Source: Gimesia sp.
GTDB lineage: Bacteria > Planctomycetota > Planctomycetia > Planctomycetales > Planctomycetaceae
NCBI GenBank assembly: GCA_002706765.1
Contig: PAJV01000077.1
Span: 62,001-126,000 of the forward strand
Direction of reading: 5' to 3'
Length of the DNA stretch: 64,000 bases
The position numbers were made by a program, and so were the translations under genes. Position 1 is the first letter of the stretch. The number at the start of each line of letters is the position of its first letter. Positions 18,253 to 26,584 of the stretch are shown here, piece after piece. Under the pieces are notes generated by a model, which had not been told where the DNA came from, ran no database searches, and saw nothing but the letters and a program-made list of their open reading frames with translations.

Positions 18253-21200
18253 ATGATCCGCGTCGCATTGAACCATAAGTCGATCTACCATTACGATCGT
18301 TACGTCGAACTGGCACCGCAACTGGTTCGCCTTCGCCCGGCACCGCACTGCCGCACCCCGATCCGCAGTTACTCGCTGCGAGTCACTCCCGTCCAGCACT
18401 TTGTGAACTGGCTGCAGGATCCACACAGCAACCATCTGGCGCGCCTCGTCTTTCCGGAAAAGACCAATATGCTGCAGGTCGAAGTCGATCTCGTTGCCGA
18501 AATGACGGTGATCAATCCCTTTGATTTCTTCCTGGAACCACAGGCAACCAACTACCCGTTTACCTACGAACCAATCCTCAAGAAAGACCTGCAACCCTTT
18601 CTGGATACGATTGAGCCCGGGCCCGAATTCGCAGCCCTGCTTGATTCGATCGACCGTTCTGAAATCAAGACCATCGATTTTCTGGTCGGCATGAATCAGC
18701 GACTGCAGCAGATGGTCCGCTATGTCATTCGTATGGAACATGGGGTACAGACGCCTGAAGAAACGCTGCAGCTGGGAAGCGGCTCCTGCCGCGACAGTGC
18801 CTGGCTGCTCGTACAGCTGTTCCGGCATCTGGGGCTGGCGGCCCGTTTTGTCTCCGGATACCTGATACAGTTGAAACCCGATATCGAATCTCTGGACGGC
18901 CCCTCCGGTGCCGCCGAAGATTTCACCGACCTGCATGCCTGGACCGAAGTCTTTCTGCCCGGTGCCGGCTGGATTGGTCTGGACCCGACATCCGGGTTAT
19001 TTGCCGGTGAAGGTCACATTCCCCTGGCCTGTACTCCCGAACCTCTCAACGCGGCTCCTATTGCAGGTACGGTCGAAAAATGTGAAGTTACGTTTCACCA
19101 TGAAATGTCCATCTCACGCGTGCATGAAGATCCCCGCATTACCAAACCTTATACGGATGAAGTCTGGGAGCGGATTGACAGTGTGGGGCACCAGGTCGAC
19201 AAGGCACTGGAAGCGGGAGACGTCCGCCTGACCATGGGGGGCGAACCGACGTTTGTTTCCATCGATGACATGGATAGCGACGAATGGAAAACCGCCGCTG
19301 TCGGCCCCACCAAACGCGGACTCGCCGGAAACCTGATTGAACTGCTGCGACAACGTTTTGCCCCGCAGGGCATGATTCACTATGGCCAGGGCAAATGGTA
19401 TCCCGGCGAATCGTTACCACGCTGGGCATTAACCTGCATGTGGCGCACCGACGGTCAGCCCATCTGGAACGATCATATGCTGCTGGCAGCGCCGGAAGAA
19501 AATTACGACCACGATGTGGAACAGGCGCAGCTGTTTGCCACCACCCTTGCAAAACGGCTGGGAGTCGACTCCGAAAATGTCGCCACTGCCTACGAAGATG
19601 CAATGTACTACATGTGGAAGGAACGTCGCCTGGCAGTCAATGCCGACGTGATGAACTCCGATCTCGTCGACGAAGAAGAACGCATTCGGCTGGCTCGCGT
19701 CTTCGAACGCGGCCTCGGTTCCCCGGTCGGCTGCATGCTGCCTCTGATGCATCAGTGGTGGAATGCGAAACCCCGCTGGATGAGTGGCGTCTGGCCCGTC
19801 CGTTCGGAACAGCTGTTTTTGATTCCCGGTGATTCTCCCATGGGATTGCGTCTGCCACTGGATTCTTTACCGGCACCCAGGCCGGGTGAATACGCCCCGA
19901 ACCCGGTGGTTCCCTTCGAAGCCACCAGTGATCTTCCTGAATACGACCAGTTGCGTCAGCAGTCTGCCCATCATCAGTCCGCGCAGCATATTACAGGCAA
20001 TGTACAACATCAGGTCCTGCAGCGAGTGGGCGCCGGGGGTGGATTTGATACTATCGACCTCGAACAGGAACCCGAAGCAGAAGCGCCTCCCCTGGAACCA
20101 GCGGTCATCCGCACGGCCATGTGTTTTGAGCCCCGTGATGGCGTCCTGCATATCTTCATGCCGCCGGTCGATCATCTGGAAAGCTACCTGGAACTGCTGG
20201 CGGAAATGGAACAGACGGCAGCGGAACTGGAAATTCCGATTATCGTGGAAGGTTATCTGCCTCCCAATGACTATCGTCTGCAACATATCAAAGCCACTCC
20301 CGACCCGGGTGTGATCGAAGTCAACGTGCATCCTGCCAAAAACTGGCAGGAACTGGTAGAGATCACTTCCGGCGTCTATGAGGACGCGCGTCAATCGCGA
20401 CTCGGAACCGAACAGTTTGACCTGGACGGCACTCACAATGGAACCGGTGGAGGCAATCATTTTGTGATGGGCTCCTACACGCCGCACGACAGCCCGTTTT
20501 TACGCCGACCTGATTTATTGAAAAGCCTGCTGGGCTACTGGCACAACCATCCTTCCCTGTCTTACTTCTTCTCCGGACGCTTTATTGGACCGACCAGTCA
20601 GGCGCCACGCGTTGATGAAGGCCGGCGGGATGCGATCTACGAACTCCAGACTGCCTTCGAACAGATTCCCGAAAAAGGAGAATGTCCCCCGTGGCTGGTC
20701 GACCGGGTGTTTCGACACCTGCTGGTTGACCTGACCGGTAATACACACCGCGCCGAATTCTGTATTGATAAGCTCTATTCACCTGACAGCGCGACGGGCC
20801 GACTCGGTCTTGTGGAATTTCGCGGATTCGAAATGCCACCTCACTGGCAGATGAGCCTGACTCAGCAGCTTCTGCTGCGGGCACTCGTCGCCCGTTTCTG
20901 GAACGATCCTTACAAAGTCGACCTCGTGGACTGGAACACTTCCCTCCACGATCGCTGGCTGCTTCCCCATTTCATTCAACAGGATTTCGAAGATATTATT
21001 TCTGATTTAAATGAGGAAGGCTTTGATCTGGACGCCAGCTGGTTCGGGCCACACTATGAATTTCGTTTTCCTCATATCGGTGAGATGCAATACCGGGGCG
21101 TTCACGTGGAACTGAGAACGGCGATCGAGCCATGGTACGTTCTGGGTGAAGAACCCGCGGGAGGCGCAACTGCCCGCTTTGTGGATTCATCCGTGCAGCG

Positions 21201-21618
21201 TCTGCAGGTTAAAGTCCAGGGGATGTCGAATGGACGGCACATCCTGTTGTGCAATGGACGTAAGATCCCCCTGCATGCTACGGGTACAGAAGGCGAATTT
21301 GTCGCCGGCGTCCGCTACCGGGCCTGGCAGCCACCCAGCTGTCTACATCCCACGATTCCCGTCGATGAACCACTGGTATTCGACCTGGTCGACACCTGGA
21401 GCACTCGTTCTATTGGCGGGTGTACGTACCATGTCGGGCATCCCGGCGGACTCAATCCGGGAACATTTCCGGTAAACGCCTACGAGGCGGAAAGCCGCCG
21501 TGCAGGTCGATTTTTCAAGATGGGTCACACGGGAGGCACCAGTTCAATACCTGAAGATGAAAAAAATGCCATGTTTCCGCTGACACTTGACCTTCGCCGC
21601 AACCGGGGCATCGTGTAA
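18253..21618 (+). CDS. Large transglutaminase-like protein (DUF2126)
   Basis: A 1121-residue protein. Residues 1-300 have the bacterial transglutaminase N-terminal beta domain and a papain-like transglutaminase core with triad C179 (GSGSCRDSAW), H228 (DLHAWTEV) and D244 (LDPTSG). The remaining 800 or so residues are the DUF2126 region, with segments such as RLTMGGEPTFVSIDDMD and FRGFEMPPHWQMS. No signal peptide, so probably cytoplasmic. In this gene context it is predicted to be a peptidase or amide-exchange enzyme acting on what the ATP-grasp protein makes. Start at 18253; a TTG at 18244 would add three residues. Confidence 0.9.
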   Translation: MIRVALNHKSIYHYDRYVELAPQLVRLRPAPHCRTPIRSYSLRVTPVQHFVNWLQDPHSNHLARLVFPEKTNMLQVEVDLVAEMTVINPFDFFLEPQATNYPFTYEPILKKDLQPFLDTIEPGPEFAALLDSIDRSEIKTIDFLVGMNQRLQQMVRYVIRMEHGVQTPEETLQLGSGSCRDSAWLLVQLFRHLGLAARFVSGYLIQLKPDIESLDGPSGAAEDFTDLHAWTEVFLPGAGWIGLDPTSGLFAGEGHIPLACTPEPLNAAPIAGTVEKCEVTFHHEMSISRVHEDPRITKPYTDEVWERIDSVGHQVDKALEAGDVRLTMGGEPTFVSIDDMDSDEWKTAAVGPTKRGLAGNLIELLRQRFAPQGMIHYGQGKWYPGESLPRWALTCMWRTDGQPIWNDHMLLAAPEENYDHDVEQAQLFATTLAKRLGVDSENVATAYEDAMYYMWKERRLAVNADVMNSDLVDEEERIRLARVFERGLGSPVGCMLPLMHQWWNAKPRWMSGVWPVRSEQLFLIPGDSPMGLRLPLDSLPAPRPGEYAPNPVVPFEATSDLPEYDQLRQQSAHHQSAQHITGNVQHQVLQRVGAGGGFDTIDLEQEPEAEAPPLEPAVIRTAMCFEPRDGVLHIFMPPVDHLESYLELLAEMEQTAAELEIPIIVEGYLPPNDYRLQHIKATPDPGVIEVNVHPAKNWQELVEITSGVYEDARQSRLGTEQFDLDGTHNGTGGGNHFVMGSYTPHDSPFLRRPDLLKSLLGYWHNHPSLSYFFSGRFIGPTSQAPRVDEGRRDAIYELQTAFEQIPEKGECPPWLVDRVFRHLLVDLTGNTHRAEFCIDKLYSPDSATGRLGLVEFRGFEMPPHWQMSLTQQLLLRALVARFWNDPYKVDLVDWNTSLHDRWLLPHFIQQDFEDIISDLNEEGFDLDASWFGPHYEFRFPHIGEMQYRGVHVELRTAIEPWYVLGEEPAGGATARFVDSSVQRLQVKVQGMSNGRHILLCNGRKIPLHATGTEGEFVAGVRYRAWQPPSCLHPTIPVDEPLVFDLVDTWSTRSIGGCTYHVGHPGGLNPGTFPVNAYEAESRRAGRFFKMGHTGGTSSIPEDEKNAMFPLTLDLRRNRGIV

Positions 21619-21767
21619 GATTACTCTCGCTGAGTACCGGGTTCAGGGAGGAACCTGTTCCTGCCATGTGGGTGTGGAATTTCCGATCGCCCGAGGTCTG
21701 TATCCTGGCAGGATGCAGACACACCCGCTTTTGATTCATCGCATCACCTTTAGGAAAACTGCCAATC

Positions 21768-24305
21768 GTGTCGACACCGCCGCTCTCTGTGAACAACATT
21801 TTCCAGGGTTACACGCCTCCCGAAGGAGTGTACGACGAGTTCCTGCTGGACTCGGGACAGCCGCGTCCGCAATCGAAGCAGTTCCTGGACACGGTTGTCA
21901 AAATTGGCCGGGAGGAATTTGAACATCGCTGGCAACAGGCCCAACGCACCGTGCAGGCCAACGATTTTGCGTACAGTGGGGTGATCACTCCCAAAAACCA
22001 GCCTCGCCCGTGGGAGCTGGATGCGATTCCCTTTCTGATTTCATCAGCCGAATGGAAAACGGTTTCAAAGGCTCTGAAACAAAGAGCCCATCTGCTCAAT
22101 CTGATTCTGAAAGACCTGTATGGCAAACAGACACTCTTGAAGCAGGGAGATCTGCCCGCCGAACTGGTGTACTCCCATCCCGGATTCCTGCGTGGCTACC
22201 ATCGGGATCAGTTGCGCAATGACTGCTTCCTGCACTTTTACGCAGCGGATCTGGCCCGCTCTCCCAACGGTAACTGGTGGGTTCTGGCAGACCGGACGGA
22301 AGCCGCTTCGGGGATTGGCTTCGCACTGGAAAACCGTATTCTGACTTCTCGTATGTTTCCCGAACTGTTTCATCAGTGCAACGTCGAACGGCTGGCCCCG
22401 TTCTTTATCGCTGCCCAGGAATCGCTGCGAAAACTGGCACCCCAGAGCCTGGAAAACCCGCGGGTCGTTCTGCTGAGCCATGGCCCGACCAGCCCGAATT
22501 ATTTTGAAGACGCTTATCTCGCACGTTACCTGGGATATACCCTGGTGGAAGGAGGCGATCTGGCTGTCCGTAAAAACCAGGTGATGTTGAAAACGCTCGG
22601 CGGACTGATTCCGGTGGACGTCATTTTCCGTCGTCAGAACAGTCGCGACTGCGATTCCCTGGAACTGAATGCCTCCTCCCGAATCGGCGTTTCGGGACTC
22701 ACCCAGGCTGCCCGCTCCGGCCAGGTTGGCATCGCCAATGCGCTGGGTAGTGGGTTGGTGGAATCTGCTGCGTTCATGGCGTTTATGCCGCGCCTGTGTA
22801 AATCACTGCTGGGAACAGAACTGCTGATGCCAGGCGTCGCTTCCTGGTGGTGCGGTGTCCCGGACCAGTTAAACTATGTGCTCAAAAATCTGGAAAAGCT
22901 CACCATCTATCCCACGTTTCGGATTCGTGGCAGAGACAACCCTTCGGTCGAGTCACTCAATCAGATGTCACCCAAGAAGCTGGCAGAACTGATCAGGTCG
23001 AAACCCTCCGACTTCGCTGCCCAGGAAAAAGTCATCCGTTCCAGCATGCCCGTCTGGCGAGGACAGATTCAGCCCGCACATCTGTCGCTGCGTGCCTATG
23101 CTGTCATCAGCGGCGACTCTTATACCGTCATGCAGGGTGCCCTCGCTCGGACTTCCCCCAACCTGGATCCACTCGAAGTTTCGATTCGCAAAGGGGAAGG
23201 GAGTAAAGATGCCTGGATTCTCTCTGACCAGCCCGTCGAACATGTCACACTGTTGAAGGAACAGGGCCGAACCATCTCGCTCAAGCGAAGCGGCTCAGAA
23301 TTGCCCAGTCGCGCCGCAGATAATATCTTCTGGCTGGGACGACAACTCGAACGGGCCGAGGCACTGGCTCGATTATTACGCAGCGCCGTAAATCGACTCA
23401 GCGGGGAAACGCGTTCCACCAGTGATCTGGAAGTTCCGGTGCTCCTGCGCTGCCTGGCTGATCAGGGACAGATTGAACCAGGTTACGCCATCGATAAAAT
23501 GCGACACCAGCTACCCGCCATCGAACACGTTTTACCAACCGCCGTCTTCGATAAATCGCAGTCGACCTCGCTCCGTTCGATCGTGGATGAACTGTTCCGC
23601 CTGGGTTCGATTGTACGCGACCGGATTTCACTCGATACCTGGCGCATCATTCGTCGTATCGACAAAGGTTTCCAGCCCCCCCGCTACGGGACAACAAACC
23701 TGTCGGACGTGCTGACGATTACCGACGACCTGATTACCGAACTGGCCGCTTTCAGCGGGATTGTCATGGAAAGCATGACTCGTACCCAGGCATTTCGATT
23801 TCTCGAACTGGGGCGGCGCGTGGAGCGATCGCTGCAGATCATCAGCCTGGTGAAAAATTCGTTTGTGCCAATGCCTGAAGTTCCCAGCCCGATTTTCGAG
23901 ACCGTTCTGGAAGTCGCTGACAGCCTGATGACCTACCGTTCGCGTTACCTGTCAAACCTGCAGCTGGGGGCGGTACTTGACCTCGTGTTGACCGACGAAA
24001 CCAATCCTCGCTCCCTGGTATTCCAGTTCATGCAACTGGCCAAGCATGTCGAACGACTGCCCAGGAATCGTGAGTTACCCGGTTATACTTCTGAGCAGAG
24101 ACTTGTGATGACACTGTTACATTCAGTACGGATGCTGGATATTCAGGAGACAGCGGAGACGCACTGCCTGGGTGATTATGAACCCCTGGAAAAACTGATT
24201 GAAACCTGGGATTATCAGCTGCCGAAACTGTCTGAAGCAATTTCGCACCGGTACCTCGTACACGCTGTTCCCTCTCACCAACTTTCAGACATCAGTCCGC
24301 AATGA
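21768..24305 (+). CDS. Fused ATP-grasp/alpha-E protein (module 2)
   Basis: An 845-residue fusion: an ATP-grasp domain (about 1-490) followed by an alpha-E domain (about 505-840, beginning SRAADNIFWLGRQLERAEAL). It is the single-chain counterpart of the two separate genes of module 1. The ATP site looks altered: the E-D-N metal motif of module 1 is A174-D175-R176 here, the ATP lysine position is Y381, and the glycine-rich loop is replaced by RIRGRD. Thus it may bind nucleotide differently or not at all. Start is a GTG at 21768. Its stop overlaps the next gene by four bases (ATGA). Confidence 0.88.
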   Translation: MSTPPLSVNNIFQGYTPPEGVYDEFLLDSGQPRPQSKQFLDTVVKIGREEFEHRWQQAQRTVQANDFAYSGVITPKNQPRPWELDAIPFLISSAEWKTVSKALKQRAHLLNLILKDLYGKQTLLKQGDLPAELVYSHPGFLRGYHRDQLRNDCFLHFYAADLARSPNGNWWVLADRTEAASGIGFALENRILTSRMFPELFHQCNVERLAPFFIAAQESLRKLAPQSLENPRVVLLSHGPTSPNYFEDAYLARYLGYTLVEGGDLAVRKNQVMLKTLGGLIPVDVIFRRQNSRDCDSLELNASSRIGVSGLTQAARSGQVGIANALGSGLVESAAFMAFMPRLCKSLLGTELLMPGVASWWCGVPDQLNYVLKNLEKLTIYPTFRIRGRDNPSVESLNQMSPKKLAELIRSKPSDFAAQEKVIRSSMPVWRGQIQPAHLSLRAYAVISGDSYTVMQGALARTSPNLDPLEVSIRKGEGSKDAWILSDQPVEHVTLLKEQGRTISLKRSGSELPSRAADNIFWLGRQLERAEALARLLRSAVNRLSGETRSTSDLEVPVLLRCLADQGQIEPGYAIDKMRHQLPAIEHVLPTAVFDKSQSTSLRSIVDELFRLGSIVRDRISLDTWRIIRRIDKGFQPPRYGTTNLSDVLTITDDLITELAAFSGIVMESMTRTQAFRFLELGRRVERSLQIISLVKNSFVPMPEVPSPIFETVLEVADSLMTYRSRYLSNLQLGAVLDLVLTDETNPRSLVFQFMQLAKHVERLPRNRELPGYTSEQRLVMTLLHSVRMLDIQETAETHCLGDYEPLEKLIETWDYQLPKLSEAISHRYLVHAVPSHQLSDISPQ

Positions 24306-25216
24306 AATACAAAATCACGCATACCACCAAGTACGCTTACTCCCAGGCGGTCCCGGTCTGCCACAACCTGGTGCATCTCGCGCCTCGAGTATTACCCGGA
24401 CAGAGGTGCAAAGAATTTCAACTGCTGGTCCACCCGGAACCTTTCAGCATCGCACATCGCAAAGATTACTTTGGGAATGATGTCTCTTATTTCACGATCG
24501 ACCAGGCCCATCTGGGGCTGAGCGTCACCGCCACAAGCCAGGTTGAGGTGACAGCTGCTTCCCAGATCGCGGCTGCGGAGACTCCCCCCTGGGAATCGGT
24601 CGTCCAGCAACTGCAGGAAAAGCATACTGCAGGCGTCCTCGATGCTTACCAGTTCACCTTTGATTCTCCGGGGGTGAAACTGTTTCCTGAGTTAATAGAA
24701 TATGCGAAAGTTTCTTTTCAGGAAAATCGTCCGATCCTGGAAGCAGTACTGGAACTGACTACCCGTATCAACACGGAATTTAAATACGATTCCCGGGCTA
24801 CGAATGTGAATACAGAAATCAGCGAAGTCTTCGAGAAGAAACACGGCGTCTGCCAGGACTTTGCTCATTTCCAGATCGGCTGTTTGCGCGCCCTGGGCCT
24901 GGCCGCCCGCTATGTCAGCGGATACTTGAGAACCAATCCTCCGCCCGGCAAGCCGCGACTGGTGGGCGCTGATGCTTCCCATGCCTGGCTCTCCGTGTAC
25001 TGTGGAGAAAAAGCGGGCTGGATTGACGTGGATCCAACCAATAACGTTCAGACTTCTGTCGATCATATTACGGTCGCGTGGGGCAGAGACTATTACGATG
25101 TCTGTCCCATCCAGGGCACGATCGTCGGTGGGGGCGAGCACCGCATGACGGTCTCGGTCGATGTCGCCCCGGAAGAACCCCAGCCAGCTGCACCTGCCAC
25201 TGGCGATGCGAAATAG
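24302..25216 (+). CDS. Transglutaminase-like protein (module 2)
   Basis: A 304-residue protein with an N-terminal beta domain (MKYKITHTTKYAYSQAVPV) and a papain-like core. The triad is C184 (HGVCQDFAHF), H227 (ASHAWLSV) and D244 (VDPTNN), all intact. It is about a quarter of the length of the module 1 enzyme and lacks the DUF2126 part. Last gene of the operon; translation is coupled to the fused ATP-grasp/alpha-E gene. No signal peptide is seen. Confidence 0.9.
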   Translation: MKYKITHTTKYAYSQAVPVCHNLVHLAPRVLPGQRCKEFQLLVHPEPFSIAHRKDYFGNDVSYFTIDQAHLGLSVTATSQVEVTAASQIAAAETPPWESVVQQLQEKHTAGVLDAYQFTFDSPGVKLFPELIEYAKVSFQENRPILEAVLELTTRINTEFKYDSRATNVNTEISEVFEKKHGVCQDFAHFQIGCLRALGLAARYVSGYLRTNPPPGKPRLVGADASHAWLSVYCGEKAGWIDVDPTNNVQTSVDHITVAWGRDYYDVCPIQGTIVGGGEHRMTVSVDVAPEEPQPAAPATGDAK

Positions 25217-25230
25217 AAATTCTCAAACCT

Positions 25231-26547
25231 TTACGACTTAAGCCCGGTGAGCGTTCCACTGCTGGAACCAAACTGGTCTGATTCGACTCCCAGCCGCTGC
25301 AGCATACTGACATAGAGATTGCATAAAGGCGAATTCTGCTCTCGATTGAATGCCAGATGCTGACCATGCCTGAACCCGCCTCCCGCCAGCAGCAGGGGCA
25401 GATTGGTATTATCGTGTGTATTGGCATCTCCCATGTTACTGCCATACAGAACCATCGTACTGTCCAGCAGACGTCCTGTTTCCCCCTGGACCTCAGTCAG
25501 ACTCTCAAATAACTGACGCAGAAGATTCATCTGTCGCCGATCTGCTTTTTCCAGTTGGGCCAGATGATCCGGGCGCATACCATGATGGCTGAGGGTGTGG
25601 TAACCGGTGCTGCTTTTTTCATCATCCCGTAGTTGAAAGACAGGGGTTGCGAAGGCGTCCACCATTAACGTCACAATCCGTGTCGAGTCAGACTGCAGCG
25701 CGAGTGCCGCCATCATCAGCATCTGTTCGAATTTATCAAACAGCAATGCGCGATCCACAATATCACGCGGGGGTTCCTGTTGAATATCCGGTTTCGGGCG
25801 CTGTTCCCATTCGCCCGCTGTCAGCAGTCTCTGCTCCAGTTCACGGATCGATGTAAAGTACTGATCGAGTCGTCTGCGATCACTCTGTCCCAGAGATCTG
25901 CTGTAACTCTGAGTCGAATCACTGACCGCGTCCAGAATACTTCCTCGGCGTTTCAGTGCCTGCAGCCTCTGTTTGACTTTCGCATCACTCCCCTGAATGA
26001 ACAGTTTGCGAAACAGCTGAGCCGGACTGTCCTCCGCAGGCAGCAACACCCCATCCCGGGTCCACGACAGACTCCGATTCGCTTTGTCGATATTGACTCC
26101 CAGGTTCAACGTGGAAAATCGTGTCTGTCGTCCCAGGTGTTCTGCCGCGTATTGATCGAGTGAAATCGTATTACGAAACCCGCTGCTCGTGGGATGCCGG
26201 GCACCGGTCAGGAAACAGTTTTCGGTCGAATGACCGCCTTCGCACGCGGGGTGAGAAAGTCCACTGAAAACCGTAAAATCTTTCGTATACGTTTTCAGCT
26301 CCTTCAGATAGGGAGACAGCTGGTAATCCGTTCCCGCCGTTTTCGGAAAGAATGGCTCAGGAAGCACTCCCAGGTTATTGGAGATCAGCAGCATTCGCTG
26401 TGGCGTGGATTCCTGTTCCGAGTGATCGGGCTTTGCTTGAGCTCTGCACTCCAGTAACGGCAATGCCAGCGAGACCCCCGCGCCGCGCAGAAATTGGCGA
26501 CGGCTGACCACAGGATGCGAAGTGGGAAATTGTTGATTTACAGTCAT
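25231..26547 (-). CDS. DUF1552 protein with Tat signal
   Basis: A 438-residue exported protein. The N-terminus has a twin-arginine signal, SRRQFLRGAGVSLALPLLE. The body has DUF1552 landmarks: GVLPEPFFPKTAG, SGLSHPACEGGH and the near-terminal STMVLYGSNMGDANTHDNTNLP. Its fold is of the sulfatase/DUF1501 type. In planctomycetes it is regularly paired with a DUF1592 cytochrome, as here (37-base gap). Function unknown. It converges on the transglutaminase gene with 14 bases between. Confidence 0.9.
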   Translation of the reverse strand: MTVNQQFPTSHPVVSRRQFLRGAGVSLALPLLECRAQAKPDHSEQESTPQRMLLISNNLGVLPEPFFPKTAGTDYQLSPYLKELKTYTKDFTVFSGLSHPACEGGHSTENCFLTGARHPTSSGFRNTISLDQYAAEHLGRQTRFSTLNLGVNIDKANRSLSWTRDGVLLPAEDSPAQLFRKLFIQGSDAKVKQRLQALKRRGSILDAVSDSTQSYSRSLGQSDRRRLDQYFTSIRELEQRLLTAGEWEQRPKPDIQQEPPRDIVDRALLFDKFEQMLMMAALALQSDSTRIVTLMVDAFATPVFQLRDDEKSSTGYHTLSHHGMRPDHLAQLEKADRRQMNLLRQLFESLTEVQGETGRLLDSTMVLYGSNMGDANTHDNTNLPLLLAGGGFRHGQHLAFNREQNSPLCNLYVSMLQRLGVESDQFGSSSGTLTGLKS

Positions 26548-26584
26548 AAGATACTCTTACGTCAGGTTGTCAATGTGTGCTGAT

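Noticed and set aside
19867-20487. A 206-codon minus-strand frame opposite the large transglutaminase gene
   Set aside because: It lies wholly within a conserved coding region, has no recognisable protein features and mirrors the codon bias of the real gene.
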